Shown here: positions 45,840-55,378 of the stretch, in pieces
Numbering within the stretch: position 1 is the first letter of the stretch
Layout: each line of letters opens with the position of its first letter
NCBI RefSeq assembly: GCF_900104945.1
Contig: NZ_LT629736.1
Coordinates: 806,001 to 870,000, forward strand
Reading direction: 5' to 3'
Source of the DNA: Halopseudomonas xinjiangensis
GTDB taxonomy: Bacteria; Pseudomonadota; Gammaproteobacteria; Pseudomonadales; Pseudomonadaceae
Length of the DNA stretch: 64,000 nucleotides
Notes under the pieces: generated by a model
Told to the model about the DNA's origin: nothing
Database searches by the model: none
The model's input: the letters and a program-made list of their open reading frames with translations, nothing else
Translations under genes and position numbers: made by a program

Positions 45840-48089
45840 TCACTCCTTCAAGCAGTCGACAAGATAGCGTCGCTCCCCATTCTCGCTCTGTACCGGACGC
45901 GCCCCGTGGATGTCACTTTCGAATCCGGGGAAGCGCGCGTCCTGTATAGCGGCGATGCGCAGGTAGTCGGCAATCGCGGCGCTGTCGGTAGGGAAGCGTT
46001 CGCCCGGCATGATCACAGGGATGCCCGGCGGGTAGGGCACCACCATCACCGCAGCGATGCGGCCCGCCAGCGCTTCCACCGGAACCATTTCGACCTGGCC
46101 ACGCACCATCTGCTGGTAGGCATCAGCGGGGCGTACCACTATTTCCGGCAGCTCTGTATATATCTGCCGCAGCGTCCTCACCATCCGCTGCTCTTTATAG
46201 AAGCGATGCAGTTGCTGGCAAAGGTCCTGCAGGCCCATGTCGCGGTAGGCTTCCACATTCGCAACGCTAGGCAGGGTCATTTCCAGCGGCGCGTTGTTGT
46301 CATATAGCCGCTTGAACTCCTGCAACTCCGAGACCAACGTGCTCCACTTGCCCTTGGTGATCCCTAGCGAGAACAGGATCAGAAACGAGTAGAGGCCGGT
46401 CTTTTCTACCACCAGCCCGCGCTCGGCGAGAAAGCGCGTCACGATAGCTGCGGGAATGCCGCTCTTGGCGAGTCGGCCTTTTTCTTCGACGCCAGGGGTC
46501 AGCAGGGTGACCTTGATTGGGTCGAGCAGGGCGTAGTCTTCGGCCATATCGCCGAAGCCGTGCCAGTCAGCCTGGCTGTCGAGGGTCCAGTCAGCGGGCT
46601 GGAGTTCGTCGGTGGCGAGTGCCTCTTCCGGTTCCCATACATCGAACCACCACTGGTCTTCATCCAGTCGTTCCGCGGTCTGCTGCATTGCGCGGCGGAA
46701 GGAGAGCGCCTCATCGAGTGTTTCCTGGACCAGCGAGCGGCCCGGTGCGCCGGCCATCATGCCGGTGGTGACGTCAATCGACGCGATAATGCCGTAATGC
46801 GGTGAAGTCGAGGCATGCATCATGAACGCCTCGTTGAAGCGCTCTTCGTCCAGCTCCTGCTCGTCGCTGTTTTCGGCGAGGATAATTGACGCCTGGGACA
46901 GCGCGGCCAAGACCTTGTGCGGCGATTGCGTGGCGAACACCATAGGATGTTTCGCCCGCGGAAAGCCCCGTTTGCGCCCCATGCCGTGGCGCCCTGCGTA
47001 GAATTCATGGAAGGCCGCATAGCCGTACCAGGCTTCATCGAAGTGAAGCACATCCACGGCATCCTCAAGCTCGTCCTTGATCTGTTCGGCGTTGTAACAC
47101 AGCCCGTCGTAGGTGGAGTTGGTCAGCACGGCGAGGCGAATGCGCGGCTCGCGACCTTGCAGCAACGGGTGCTCGGCGACACGTTCGCGGATGCGTGCCG
47201 GAGAGAACGACTCCAGGCTGATCGGCCCGATGATGCCGTAATCGTTACGCGAACCGGTCAGGTACACCGGAATGGCGCCGGTCATGATGATGGCGTGGAG
47301 GATAGACTTGTGACAGTTGCGGTCGACCAACACCACGTCATCGCGCGTGACATAGGCATGCCAGATCACCTTGTTTGCAGTCGAGGTCCCGTTCACCACG
47401 TAAAAGCTGTGGTCGGCGCCGAAGGTACGGGCCGTGTTGTTCTCTGCAGCGGCGATGGGACCGTTGTGATCAAGCAGCGAGCCGAGCCCCGGCACCGAAA
47501 CAGACAGGTCGGAGCGCAGCGTGTTTTCGCCGAAGAAGTCATGAAAGGCACGGCCTACCGGGCTTTTGCGAAAGGCTACGCCGCCCCCGTGCCCTGGGGA
47601 GTGCCATGAATAGCTCGCGCGACCCGTATAGTCGAGCAACGCCTTGAAGAACGGCGGCAGCAGGTTCGAGAGATAGGATCGGGCGGTCCGGGCGATCTGG
47701 CCTGCGATGAACGGCAGGGTATCCTCGAAGAGATAGATGATGCCGCGCAGCTGATGTAGCTCTCGTAGTTCGGCCAGTTGGGCATTGTCCAGATTCTGCC
47801 GGGTCGTCAGCGCCATGATCGGTAGCTCGGGTGAGCGCGAATGCGCCGCTTCGAACAGCGCCCTGATGGGCGCCAGGCCGTCCGCGGTATCAGCGGTGAA
47901 CAGAATGCACGATAGTCCACGGTGTGCCTCGGCGATCAGTCGACCCTCGTCGATCGATGCGGTAGCGAGTACTTCCACCCCTTCCTGCTTCAGTGCCTTG
48001 AACAGCTCTGCCAGCTGGGTGCCGGCGACGTCGTCCTTGCCGATGTGGGGGTTGATGACCAGAATCGGGAAATGCAGATGCTTGAACAT
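45840..48089 (-). CDS. Orn/Lys/Arg decarboxylase, PLP-dependent (fold type I)
   Basis: A 749-residue basic amino-acid decarboxylase. An N-terminal receiver-like wing (FPILVINPHIGKDDVAGTQL) precedes the PLP domain with SWHSPGHGGG, VNGTSTANKVIWHA, VLHFDEAWYGYAAFH and SPHKVLAALSQ, in which the lysine binds PLP. It resembles the lysine decarboxylase LdcA of P. aeruginosa (PA1818, about 751 residues), so lysine to cadaverine is the most likely reaction, but arginine is not excluded. The ATG at 48089 is preferred; an in-frame extension to 48272 is low-complexity and overlaps the divergent thioesterase. Confidence 0.88.
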   Translation of the reverse strand: MFKHLHFPILVINPHIGKDDVAGTQLAELFKALKQEGVEVLATASIDEGRLIAEAHRGLSCILFTADTADGLAPIRALFEAAHSRSPELPIMALTTRQNLDNAQLAELRELHQLRGIIYLFEDTLPFIAGQIARTARSYLSNLLPPFFKALLDYTGRASYSWHSPGHGGGVAFRKSPVGRAFHDFFGENTLRSDLSVSVPGLGSLLDHNGPIAAAENNTARTFGADHSFYVVNGTSTANKVIWHAYVTRDDVVLVDRNCHKSILHAIIMTGAIPVYLTGSRNDYGIIGPISLESFSPARIRERVAEHPLLQGREPRIRLAVLTNSTYDGLCYNAEQIKDELEDAVDVLHFDEAWYGYAAFHEFYAGRHGMGRKRGFPRAKHPMVFATQSPHKVLAALSQASIILAENSDEQELDEERFNEAFMMHASTSPHYGIIASIDVTTGMMAGAPGRSLVQETLDEALSFRRAMQQTAERLDEDQWWFDVWEPEEALATDELQPADWTLDSQADWHGFGDMAEDYALLDPIKVTLLTPGVEEKGRLAKSGIPAAIVTRFLAERGLVVEKTGLYSFLILFSLGITKGKWSTLVSELQEFKRLYDNNAPLEMTLPSVANVEAYRDMGLQDLCQQLHRFYKEQRMVRTLRQIYTELPEIVVRPADAYQQMVRGQVEMVPVEALAGRIAAVMVVPYPPGIPVIMPGERFPTDSAAIADYLRIAAIQDARFPGFESDIHGARPVQSENGERRYLVDCLKE

Positions 48090-48243
48090 GGAGCCTCGTT
48101 CTTCGGGGGTCTGGTTCAAGGTTAGCCTAGAGCGATCCGCGGCACACGGGTTTGGCCACTGCGTGTGCCTTGGCTCAGTGGTATCCTGCGGGGCCTTGCC
48201 ATTCAACCGCTGAGCGAAAAGCGACGAGACGAGAGGAACGCGC

Positions 48244-48693
48244 GTGAATTGGGATTTCGAAAATCCGCACACTTACGACATCACCGTACAAGCCGATGAT
48301 ATCGACGAGCTCGGGCATGCAAATAACGCCATCTACGTCCGCTGGCTGGAGCGCTGCGCCTGGCAGCACTCAAAGTCGCTGGGCCTGGGCCTGGACGAAT
48401 ACCGCGAGCTGGATCGCGCCATGGCCATCGTTCACCACCAGATCGACTACCTCGCTGCTGGTTACGAGGGCGATGAACTGACAATGGCGACCTGGATCGT
48501 GCATTGGGACAAGAAGCTGCGCATGACGCGCCACTTTCAGCTATGTCGCAAGAGCGATGGCGCGACGCTGCTGCGTGCCCGTACCACCTTCGCCTGTATT
48601 GAACTCAGCACCGGCCGGCCTAAACGCATGCCAGCCTCGTTTATCGACGGCTACGGCAAGGCCATAAGCGCTGATACAAAGGCCGAGCCATAA
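48244..48693 (+). CDS. Acyl-CoA thioesterase, 4HBT/hotdog family
   Basis: A 149-residue single hotdog-fold protein. It has the family signature DIDELGHANNAIYVRWLE with the catalytic-type Asp followed by GH.NN.YV, and a C-terminal RARTTFACIEL strand. It starts at GTG (48244) with AGAGGAA upstream. Members such as FadM/YbgC hydrolyse acyl-CoAs; the chain-length preference cannot be told. Divergent from the decarboxylase gene. Confidence 0.88.
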   Translation: MNWDFENPHTYDITVQADDIDELGHANNAIYVRWLERCAWQHSKSLGLGLDEYRELDRAMAIVHHQIDYLAAGYEGDELTMATWIVHWDKKLRMTRHFQLCRKSDGATLLRARTTFACIELSTGRPKRMPASFIDGYGKAISADTKAEP

Positions 48694-48728
48694 CTGGCCG
48701 ACCGTGCCGGAGCGGATCAGTCGGCGCC

Positions 48729-48782
48729 CCCACAATCCCGAGCAGGCGCAAGAAAGATTGTGGGAGGCGCGACCCGCGGCGA
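48729..48782. repeat. REP-like element with hairpin
   Basis: CCCACAATC (48729-48737) pairs with GATTGTGGG (48756-48764). The right half (TGTGGGAGGCGCGACCCGCG, from 48759) is related to the other REP-like units of the window. It separates the converging thioesterase and ppnP genes. Confidence 0.6.
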
Positions 48783-48797
48783 CCAGCGATGTCAGGC

Positions 48798-49079
48798 TTA
48801 ACGATATTCGCAGAGGTAGGCGGTGTCCTGCTCGACCTTGAGCTGGAATTTGCTGTTCGCCGGCACGGTGAATTGCGATCCACCGGCATAATCATTCCAT
48901 TGTTCACTCCCCGGCAACTTGACGGTCAGCTTGCCGGTCACCACGTGCATGATTTCCAGCTGGCTGGTACCGAACTCATATTCGCCGGGTGCCATCACGC
49001 CGATAGTGGCGGCGCCTTCCGGCTGCTGCAAAGCGATGGAAGCGACCTTGCCTTCGAAATACTGATTGACCTTGAACAT
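48798..49079 (-). CDS. ppnP: Pyrimidine/purine nucleoside phosphorylase
   Basis: A 93-residue cupin of the PpnP (YaiE, DUF1255) family, which phosphorolyses several nucleosides to a base and ribose-1-phosphate. Conserved blocks are [31 protein letters not shown] and [15 protein letters not shown]. The start at 49079 has AGGAG six bases upstream; the open frame continues for 129 codons further but is non-coding. Normal length for the family (about 94). Confidence 0.92.
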   Translation of the reverse strand: MFKVNQYFEGKVASIALQQPEGAATIGVMAPGEYEFGTSQLEIMHVVTGKLTVKLPGSEQWNDYAGGSQFTVPANSKFQLKVEQDTAYLCEYR

Positions 49080-49220
49080 CGAAAACTCCTGGGCGGATGA
49101 CGAATGGGGCGCCATTATGCCGAGCCGCGGTGCGCCTCGGCAATCATCCGCACCGAACTCCGATAAGCTTTGCGCTGCCTCTTCTATACTGTCCGGATCT
49201 ACCTCTACCGGAGCGACCTC

Positions 49221-49499
49221 ATGAATCGGACAATGTTGGCCTTTACCCTGGGTCTGGCAGTCGTACTCGGTGCCGGTACAGCGCTGGCGGCAGAGATCGT
49301 TGGCCCCGTGCAGAACATCGATGCCGAAGAAGGTACTGTGACCGTTGAAGGGATCGAGTTCCTGATTGCCGAAGACACCGATTTCGATATGGCTTTGGGA
49401 AGCTACGCGGATCTGGAGGGGGGGCAAACGGTCGAGATCGATTTCGACGTGATAGATGGCCGTCACGTGATCAACCAGATCCGGCCGGAGCCATTCTGA
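49221..49499 (+). CDS. Small secreted protein of unknown function
   Basis: A 92-residue protein with a signal peptide ([23 protein letters not shown]) and a mature part made of short strands ([41 protein letters not shown]), an OB-like pattern similar to small DUF5666-type periplasmic proteins. Acidic mature region. GGAG lies about eight bases upstream of the ATG. The role is unknown. Confidence 0.75.
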   Translation: MNRTMLAFTLGLAVVLGAGTALAAEIVGPVQNIDAEEGTVTVEGIEFLIAEDTDFDMALGSYADLEGGQTVEIDFDVIDGRHVINQIRPEPF

Positions 49500-49576
49500 A
49501 GCTTGGTTTAAAGCTCAATCGCTCTGATAGTATTGCGCGCTGATACAGCTTCGACTGGGCGCGCCGGGAGGGTCGC

Positions 49577-50449
49577 ATGGCAAATATCGCATTCATTGGT
49601 TTGGGCGTCATGGGCTACCCAATGGCTGGGCACCTCAAGCGTGCCGGCCACAATATGGCTGTGTACAACAGAACCTCGGAAAAGGCTTCCCGCTGGGTCG
49701 AGCAGCATGGTGGCGAAGCCCGTGAGACGCCGGCTGACGCCGCCTGCGAACAGGATATGATCATGCTTTGCGTGGGTAATGACGACGATTTGCGCGAAGT
49801 CGTCGCCGGTCCGCAGGGCGTTCTTGCTGGCGCCCGCAAGGGTACGGTGATCGTCGATCACACTACGGCTTCGGCGAACGTCGCTCGGGAGATGGCCGCG
49901 CTTTGTCGCGAAAAAGGCATCGGCTTTCTCGATGCACCGGTATCCGGCGGTGAGGCTGGAGCGGTGAACGGACAGCTGACTATCATGGTGGGCGGTGACG
50001 AGTCGGTCTACGACCTGGTCCGACCGGTGATCAATTCATACGCCAAGATGACCCGGCATATGGGTGAGGTCGGTAGCGGCCAGTTGACCAAGATGGTCAA
50101 TCAGATCTGTATCGCTGGTCTGCTGCAAGGGCTGTCCGAAGCGCTGCACTTCGCCCAAGGCGCCGGCCTGGATGGTGAGGCCGCCATGTCGGTTATCAGC
50201 AAAGGTGCTGCGCAGTCGTGGCAGTTGGAGAATCGTCACAAGACCATGCTCGCCGGGGAATTCGACTTTGGTTTTGCCGTGGACTGGATGCGCAAGGATC
50301 TGTCGATCGTGCTGGATGAGGCGAGGCGCAATGGCTCGCAGTTGCCGGTCACCGCGCTGGTCGACCAGTTCTACGCCGACGTGCAGGCCGCTGGAGGCGG
50401 GCGCTGGGACACATCGAGCCTGATCACTCGCCTTAACCGCGGAAAATGA
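49577..50449 (+). CDS. NAD(P)-dependent beta-hydroxyacid dehydrogenase (3-hydroxyisobutyrate/tartronate-semialdehyde reductase type)
   Basis: A 290-residue two-domain dehydrogenase. The N-terminal Rossmann motif is IAFIGLGVMGYPMAGHLKRAGH, the substrate site DAPVSGGEAGAVNG, and the catalytic lysine lies in GSGQLTKMVNQ. This order defines the 3-hydroxyisobutyrate dehydrogenase family; the exact substrate is uncertain because no valine or glyoxylate genes are adjacent. Its 3' end overlaps the convergent DUF486 gene by 17 bases. Confidence 0.88.
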   Translation: MANIAFIGLGVMGYPMAGHLKRAGHNMAVYNRTSEKASRWVEQHGGEARETPADAACEQDMIMLCVGNDDDLREVVAGPQGVLAGARKGTVIVDHTTASANVAREMAALCREKGIGFLDAPVSGGEAGAVNGQLTIMVGGDESVYDLVRPVINSYAKMTRHMGEVGSGQLTKMVNQICIAGLLQGLSEALHFAQGAGLDGEAAMSVISKGAAQSWQLENRHKTMLAGEFDFGFAVDWMRKDLSIVLDEARRNGSQLPVTALVDQFYADVQAAGGGRWDTSSLITRLNRGK

Positions 50450-50780
50450 AATACACCGCGCCGAGCAGACATAGGCCGGCCCATAGATAGTCGAGCTTCA
50501 ACGGCTGTTGCAGAAAGTAGACCGCGAAGGGTACGAACACGCACAAGGTGATGACCTCCTGCATGATCTTCAGTTGCGCTACGTTCAGCTCGGTGTAGCC
50601 GATGCGGTTGGCTGGCACCATGAGCAGATACTCGAACAGGGCTATGCCCCAGCTGACCAGTGCCGCTATGATCCACGGCTTACTGTTCAGTGCCTTCAGA
50701 TGCCCGTACCAGGCGAATGTCATGAATACGTTGGACAGGGTAAGCAACAGGGCGGTCTGGGCCCAGACAGGTAAAGACAT
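50433..50780 (-). CDS. DMT-like small membrane protein (DUF486)
   Basis: A 115-residue protein with four membrane segments, typical of the DUF486 family related to half-size drug/metabolite transporters. Conserved blocks are SNVFMTFAWYGHLK, SWGIALFEYLLMVPANRIGY and LKIMQEVITLCVF. The start at 50780 is supported by GGAG upstream; a longer frame to 51074 overlaps another gene and is spurious. Possibly forms dimers in the inner membrane. Substrate unknown. Confidence 0.85.
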   Translation of the reverse strand: MSLPVWAQTALLLTLSNVFMTFAWYGHLKALNSKPWIIAALVSWGIALFEYLLMVPANRIGYTELNVAQLKIMQEVITLCVFVPFAVYFLQQPLKLDYLWAGLCLLGAVYFIFRG

Positions 50781-50853
50781 TAACGCCAGCTCCGGTAGTT
50801 TTGTGGCGCGAGCATAGGCGCAAGCGGGATTTTCGCCAAGAGGGTAACGAGTC

Positions 50854-51111
50854 GTGAGCATGAGCTGTCGGCAGGGGTGTGGTGCGTGTTGTGTGGCGCC
50901 GTCGATTTCTTCCTTTATACCTGGCATGCCTGGCGGCAAGCCGGCCGGGACGCCGTGTTTACACCTGTTGCCGGACAAGCGCTGCGCGATCTTCGAATCC
51001 CCCGAGCGGCCGAAGGTATGCGCCGCGTTCAGGGCGGACCTGGCGGTATGCGGTAGTAGCGCCGAGGAGGCCATGCAGATACTCGGATGGCTCGAGTCGG
51101 AGACGGCCTGA
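50854..51111 (+). CDS. YkgJ-family cysteine cluster protein
   Basis: An 85-residue protein with CRQGCGACC at the start and further cysteines at CLHL, CAIF, VCAAF and VCGSS, the pattern of YkgJ zinc- or iron-binding cluster proteins. GTG at 50854 has AGAGGG nine bases upstream; the ATG at 50860 (MSCRQGCG) is the start many homologues show. Function unknown. Ends before a bidirectional terminator shared with gltA. Confidence 0.85.
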   Translation: MSMSCRQGCGACCVAPSISSFIPGMPGGKPAGTPCLHLLPDKRCAIFESPERPKVCAAFRADLAVCGSSAEEAMQILGWLESETA

Positions 51112-51181
51112 TTCTGAGGAAGGCCCCGGATCGCAAGCCGGGACGTCGAGCGCGGTGCCTTCGGGTTCGCCGAACGGATAC

Positions 51182-51210
51182 AAAAAAGCCCCGCATCGGC
51201 GGGGCTTTTT
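51182..51210. terminator. Bidirectional rho-independent terminator
   Basis: AAAAAA then GCCCCGC (51188-51194), loop ATCG, GCGGGGC (51199-51205), TTTTT. The A-run and T-run make it work for both the YkgJ gene (plus) and gltA (minus). Confidence 0.92.
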
Positions 51211-51223
51211 CATGGCAGCGACA

Positions 51224-52498
51224 TTACTTCGAAGGGTAATCGCGCTTGGTGGCGCCGGTATACAGCTGACGCGGGCGACCGATCTTGTACGGACCGCTGA
51301 TCATTTCGTTCCAGTGGGCAATCCAGCCCGGGGTGCGGCCGGTGGCAAAAATCACCGTGAACATCTCGGTGGGAATGCCGATGGCTTTCAGAATGATGCC
51401 CGAATAGAAGTCGACGTTCGGGTACAGGTTCCGCTCGATGAAGTAGGGGTCGGTACGGGCGATTTCTTCAAGCTTCATCGCCAGCTCCAGCTGCGGATCG
51501 TTGATACCCAGCTCGCTCAGTACTTCGTCGCAGGTCTGCTTCATGACCTTGGCGCGCGGATCGAAGTTCTTGTAGACGCGGTGGCCGAAGCCCATCAACT
51601 TGAACGGGTCGTCCTTGTCCTTGGCCTTGGCGACGAACGTGTCGATGTTCGATACATCACCGATTTCGTCGAGCATGCGCAGTACGGCTTCGTTCGCGCC
51701 ACCGTGAGCCGGTCCCCACAGGGCGGCGATGCCGGCTGCGATACAGGCGAACGGGTTGGCACCGGACGAACCGGCCAGGCGGACGGTAGAGGTTGAGGCG
51801 TTCTGCTCGTGGTCGGCATGCAGAACGAAAATACGGTCCATGGCCTTGGCCAGCACCGGATTGATCTTTTTCTCTTCACAGGGCGTGTTGAACATCATGT
51901 GAAGGAAGTTTTCCGAGTACGACAGGTCGTTGCGCGGGTACATCATGGGCTGGCCCATGGAGTACTTGTAGACCATCGCTGCCAGCGTCGGCATCTTGGC
52001 AATCAGGCGAGCGGCTGAAATCTCGCGATGATGGGCGTCGTTGATGTCCAGCGAATCATGGTAGAAGGCAGAGAGGGCGCCCACTACGCCACACATGATG
52101 GCCATCGGATGCGCGTCGCGACGGAAGCCGTTGAAGAAGGTCTTCAGCTGCTCATGAACCATGGTGTGGTTCTTGATCGTGTTGTCGAACTGCTGCTTTT
52201 CCTCGGCGCTGGGCAGTTCGCCCTTGAGCAGCAGGTAGCAGGTCTCCAGGAAGTCAGCCTTCTCGGCGAGCTGTTCGATGGGGTAGCCGCGATGCAGCAG
52301 AACACCCTTTTCACCGTCGATGAAGGTGATCTTGGATTCGCACGAAGAGGTAGCCATGAAGCCGGGGTCAAAGGTGAAGATCCCCTCGGAGGTCAGGCCG
52401 CGAACATCCACTACATCCGGACCAAGGGTGCCAGAATAGACTGGCAGGTCAATGGGGGCAGCGCCCTCGATGATCAACTGCGCCTTTTTGTCAGCCAT
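51224..52498 (-). CDS. gltA: Citrate synthase (type II)
   Basis: Condenses oxaloacetate and acetyl-CoA to citrate. The 424-residue protein has the family signature [15 protein letters not shown] with the active-site histidine, [13 protein letters not shown] with the second histidine, and the long N-terminal domain of the hexameric, NADH-sensitive bacterial type (start [12 protein letters not shown]). AGGAGG sits just upstream of the ATG. Divergent from the sdh operon, the usual Pseudomonas order. Confidence 0.97.
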   Translation of the reverse strand: MADKKAQLIIEGAAPIDLPVYSGTLGPDVVDVRGLTSEGIFTFDPGFMATSSCESKITFIDGEKGVLLHRGYPIEQLAEKADFLETCYLLLKGELPSAEEKQQFDNTIKNHTMVHEQLKTFFNGFRRDAHPMAIMCGVVGALSAFYHDSLDINDAHHREISAARLIAKMPTLAAMVYKYSMGQPMMYPRNDLSYSENFLHMMFNTPCEEKKINPVLAKAMDRIFVLHADHEQNASTSTVRLAGSSGANPFACIAAGIAALWGPAHGGANEAVLRMLDEIGDVSNIDTFVAKAKDKDDPFKLMGFGHRVYKNFDPRAKVMKQTCDEVLSELGINDPQLELAMKLEEIARTDPYFIERNLYPNVDFYSGIILKAIGIPTEMFTVIFATGRTPGWIAHWNEMISGPYKIGRPRQLYTGATKRDYPSK

Positions 52499-52555
52499 GA
52501 ATGGCCTCCTGTTTTGCTGTATCGAAAGTGTGACCCCCCACGCAGGGCCCGCATC

Positions 52556-52583
52556 ACTATAAGGTGATAATCCCGTTTGTCAA
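52556..52583 (-). promoter_or_regulatory. Likely gltA promoter
   Basis: On the minus strand TTGACA (52578-52583) and TATAGT (52556-52561) are 16 bases apart, giving a leader of about 50 bases before the gltA ATG. Confidence 0.7.
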
Positions 52584-52699
52584 TTCTACTGATAGTGAAT
52601 GGATATCACCGCCATAAATGACTTTTATAGACGCCCTAAATAGGGGCGATAACCGCGCAACGGCGCGGCTCGGCGGGTCTCGCAAGGCTGGTGTTTGCA

Positions 52700-52728
52700 T
52701 TGTAATCAAGGGGGCAACTCTCTATACT
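52700..52728 (+). promoter_or_regulatory. Likely sdh operon promoter
   Basis: TTGTAA (52700-52705), 17-base spacer, TATACT (52723-52728). The start of transcription would leave a leader of about 105 bases that can fold into the nested hairpin noted above. Confidence 0.55.
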
Positions 52729-52841
52729 CCATGACCGGCAAAGTGACCCATCCCGGCTTCCACTGGAAGCTGCACCACGGGTCATTGGGGTACCCACTTA
52801 GTTAGTGCACCTTCCTATAATCCAGCCCTGTCCACAGGGCC

Positions 52842-53234
52842 ATGAGTGTGAATATAGCCGTGAAAAGCAAAAGACCTGTCAACCTAGATCTCAGGACAAT
52901 CAGACTTCCTGTCACAGCCTATTCGTCTATCGCTCACCGTATTTCGGGCGTCATCCTGTTCATCGCCATCGCTGCCCTGCTTTGGATGCTGGACCGGTCG
53001 CTCAGTTCCGAAAGCGGGTTCGAGCAAGTCGGGGCAATTCTTCAGCATCCGCTGGCCAAGCTGACCCTGTGGGTCATCCTGTCCGCACTGCTGTACCACC
53101 TGGTCGCGGGTATCCGCCACCTGCTGATGGATGCGGGGCTGGGTGAAAGCCTGGAAGGCGGCATTCTCGGAGCCAAAGTGGTTCTGGTGCTGTCGGCCGT
53201 TCTGATCGTTCTTCTGGGGGTTTGGATATGGTAA
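52842..53234 (+). CDS. sdhC: Succinate dehydrogenase cytochrome b556 subunit
   Basis: Membrane anchor subunit of complex II, binding heme and quinone with SdhD. Three membrane segments, the conserved RPVNLDLRTIRLPVTAYSS start, SIAHRISGVILF with residues around the quinone site, and H in LVAGIRHLLMD as a heme ligand candidate. ATG at 52842 gives 130 residues; GTG at 52860 (KSKRPVNLDL) is the start most relatives show and is a serious alternative. It overlaps sdhD by 7 bases. Confidence 0.93.
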   Translation: MSVNIAVKSKRPVNLDLRTIRLPVTAYSSIAHRISGVILFIAIAALLWMLDRSLSSESGFEQVGAILQHPLAKLTLWVILSALLYHLVAGIRHLLMDAGLGESLEGGILGAKVVLVLSAVLIVLLGVWIW

Positions 53235-53596
53235 CCAGCGTCACCAACCTGTCTCGTAGCGGCTTGTATGATTGGATGGCGCAGCGGGTATCCGCCGTGC
53301 TGCTGGCTGTCTATACGCTTTTCCTGCTGGGCTATTTCCTGGTGAATCCGGACCTGACCTATGAGCAGTGGGCCGGCCTGTTCAACCAAACCTGGATGCG
53401 CATCTTCAGTCTTCTCACCCTCGTGGCGCTTGCTGTCCACGCCTGGGTCGGAATGTGGACCATTTCAACCGATTACCTGACTCCGATGGCCATGGGCAAA
53501 GCTGCCACCATCGTGCGTTTCCTGTTCCAGGTCGCATGCGGACTGTTGATGTTCGTGTTGTTCGTCTGGGGCGTGCAGATTCTGTGGGGTTTCTAA
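53228..53596 (+). CDS. sdhD: Succinate dehydrogenase membrane anchor subunit
   Basis: A 122-residue partner of SdhC with three membrane segments. It begins MVTSVTNLSRSGLYDWMAQRV, as in P. aeruginosa, and carries AVHAWVGMWTISTDYL with the conserved histidine. GGGGG lies about eight bases upstream. Overlaps sdhC and abuts sdhA. Confidence 0.95.
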   Translation: MVTSVTNLSRSGLYDWMAQRVSAVLLAVYTLFLLGYFLVNPDLTYEQWAGLFNQTWMRIFSLLTLVALAVHAWVGMWTISTDYLTPMAMGKAATIVRFLFQVACGLLMFVLFVWGVQILWGF

Positions 53597-55369
53597 ATGG
53601 CTAGCATCCGTACACTGACTTTCGACGCCATCATCGTAGGTGGCGGCGGCGCCGGCATGCGTGCCGCGCTGCAACTGGCCCAGGGTGGTCACAAGACTGC
53701 CGTGGTCACCAAGGTATTCCCGACCCGCTCGCACACCGTATCCGCTCAGGGTGGCATCACCTGCGCCATCGCTTCGGCCGATCCGAACGATGACTGGCGC
53801 TGGCACATGTACGACACCGTCAAGGGCTCCGACTATATCGGTGACCAGGACGCGATCGAGTATATGTGTTCCGTTGGTCCAGAAGCCGTGTTCGAGCTCG
53901 AACACATGGGTCTGCCGTTCTCGCGTACCGAACAGGGCCGCATCTATCAGCGTCCGTTCGGCGGCCAGTCCAAAGGTCCGGACAACCCGACCCAGGCAGC
54001 GCGTACCTGTGCCGCAGCCGACCGTACCGGTCATGCTCTGCTGCACACCCTGTATGAAAACAACGTCAAGCACGACACTACCTTCCTTAATGAATGGTAC
54101 GCAGTCGATCTGGTGAAGAACCAGGACGGCGCGGTAGTGGGCGTCATCGCCATCTGCATCGAGACTGGCGAGACCGTCTACATCCGCTCCAAGGCCACCG
54201 TCCTCGCTACCGGCGGGGCAGGTCGTATCTATGCATCGACCACCAACGCTCTGATCAATACCGGCGACGGCATCGGCATGGCGTTGCGTGCAGGTGTTCC
54301 CGTTCAGGACATTGAAATGTGGCAGTTCCACCCGACCGGTATTGCCGGCGCGGGTACCCTGGTGACCGAAGGTTGCCGTGGTGAAGGCGGCTACCTGATC
54401 AACAAGCATGGCGAGCGTTTCATGGAGCGTTATGCTCCGAACGCGAAAGACCTTGCTGGTCGTGACGTGGTTGCACGTTCGATGGTCAAGGAAATCCTCG
54501 CGGGCAATGGCTGCGGTCCGGATGGTGACCACGTTATGCTCAAGCTCGATCACCTGGGTGAGGAAGTGCTGCACAGCCGCCTGCCGGGTATCTGCGAACT
54601 GTCCAAGACCTTCGCCCACGTCGATCCGGTCACCGCGCCGATTCCTGTCGTACCGACCTGCCACTACATGATGGGCGGCATCGCCACCAACATTCATGGT
54701 CAGGCGATTACCCAGGACGCCAGTGGCACCGATCAGATCATTCCCGGCTTGTTTGCCGTGGGCGAGGTCGCGTGCGTATCGGTACACGGTGCCAACCGCC
54801 TGGGCGGCAACTCGCTGCTCGACCTGGTTGTGTTCGGCCGCGCTGCCGGCCTGCATCTGGAATCAGCGCTCAAGGAAGGCATCGAATACCGCGGCGCCTC
54901 CGAGTCCGACATCGACGCCTCACTGGCTCGGCTGTCCAGCCTCAACGAGCGCGCCAGCGGCGAAGAGGTTGCCCCGCTGCGCAAGGAACTGCAGAACTGC
55001 ATGCAGAACTACTTCGGTGTATTCCGTACCGGCGAATTCATGCAGAAGGGTATCAAGCAACTGGCTGACCTGCGCGAGCGTATTGCTACGGTCAAGATCA
55101 ATGACAAGAGCCAGGCGTTCAACACTGCGCGCATTGAAGCACTGGAACTGCAAAACCTGCTCGAAGTTGCCGAAGCGACCGCCATCGCGGCGGAAGCTCG
55201 CACCGAGAGCCGCGGTGCTCACGCTCGTGAAGACTACGAGGATCGTGACGACGTGAACTGGCTGTGCCACAGCCTGTACATGCCGGCGACCAAGGAGTTG
55301 AAGAAGCGCGCTGTGAACTTCACGCCGAAGACCGTTCCAGCATTTGAACCCAAAGTGCGTACTTACTAA
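53597..55369 (+). CDS. sdhA: Succinate dehydrogenase flavoprotein subunit
   Basis: Oxidises succinate to fumarate with covalently bound FAD. The 590-residue protein has the FAD motif [12 protein letters not shown], the flavinylated histidine H46 in [10 protein letters not shown], substrate residues in the [11 protein letters not shown] region, and [16 protein letters not shown]. Full length. Starts one base after sdhD and precedes sdhB by nine bases. Confidence 0.97.
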   Translation: MASIRTLTFDAIIVGGGGAGMRAALQLAQGGHKTAVVTKVFPTRSHTVSAQGGITCAIASADPNDDWRWHMYDTVKGSDYIGDQDAIEYMCSVGPEAVFELEHMGLPFSRTEQGRIYQRPFGGQSKGPDNPTQAARTCAAADRTGHALLHTLYENNVKHDTTFLNEWYAVDLVKNQDGAVVGVIAICIETGETVYIRSKATVLATGGAGRIYASTTNALINTGDGIGMALRAGVPVQDIEMWQFHPTGIAGAGTLVTEGCRGEGGYLINKHGERFMERYAPNAKDLAGRDVVARSMVKEILAGNGCGPDGDHVMLKLDHLGEEVLHSRLPGICELSKTFAHVDPVTAPIPVVPTCHYMMGGIATNIHGQAITQDASGTDQIIPGLFAVGEVACVSVHGANRLGGNSLLDLVVFGRAAGLHLESALKEGIEYRGASESDIDASLARLSSLNERASGEEVAPLRKELQNCMQNYFGVFRTGEFMQKGIKQLADLRERIATVKINDKSQAFNTARIEALELQNLLEVAEATAIAAEARTESRGAHAREDYEDRDDVNWLCHSLYMPATKELKKRAVNFTPKTVPAFEPKVRTY

Positions 55370-55378
55370 GGTGACCCT

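Larger units (their letters stand above)
52499..52841. promoter_or_regulatory. gltA/sdh divergent control region
   Basis: A 343-bp spacer with a promoter on each strand (listed separately) and, in the sdh leader, hairpin-forming GCTTCC/GGAAGC inside TGACCC (52743) / GGGTCA (52783). The centre (52640-52680) has short GC-rich inverted repeats such as GCGC/GCGC. No further gene is seen. Confidence 0.6.

Noticed and set aside
48090-48272. 61-codon N-terminal extension of the decarboxylase
   Set aside because: It overlaps the divergent thioesterase start, lacks family sequence, and the ATG at 48089 matches the known start of related decarboxylases.
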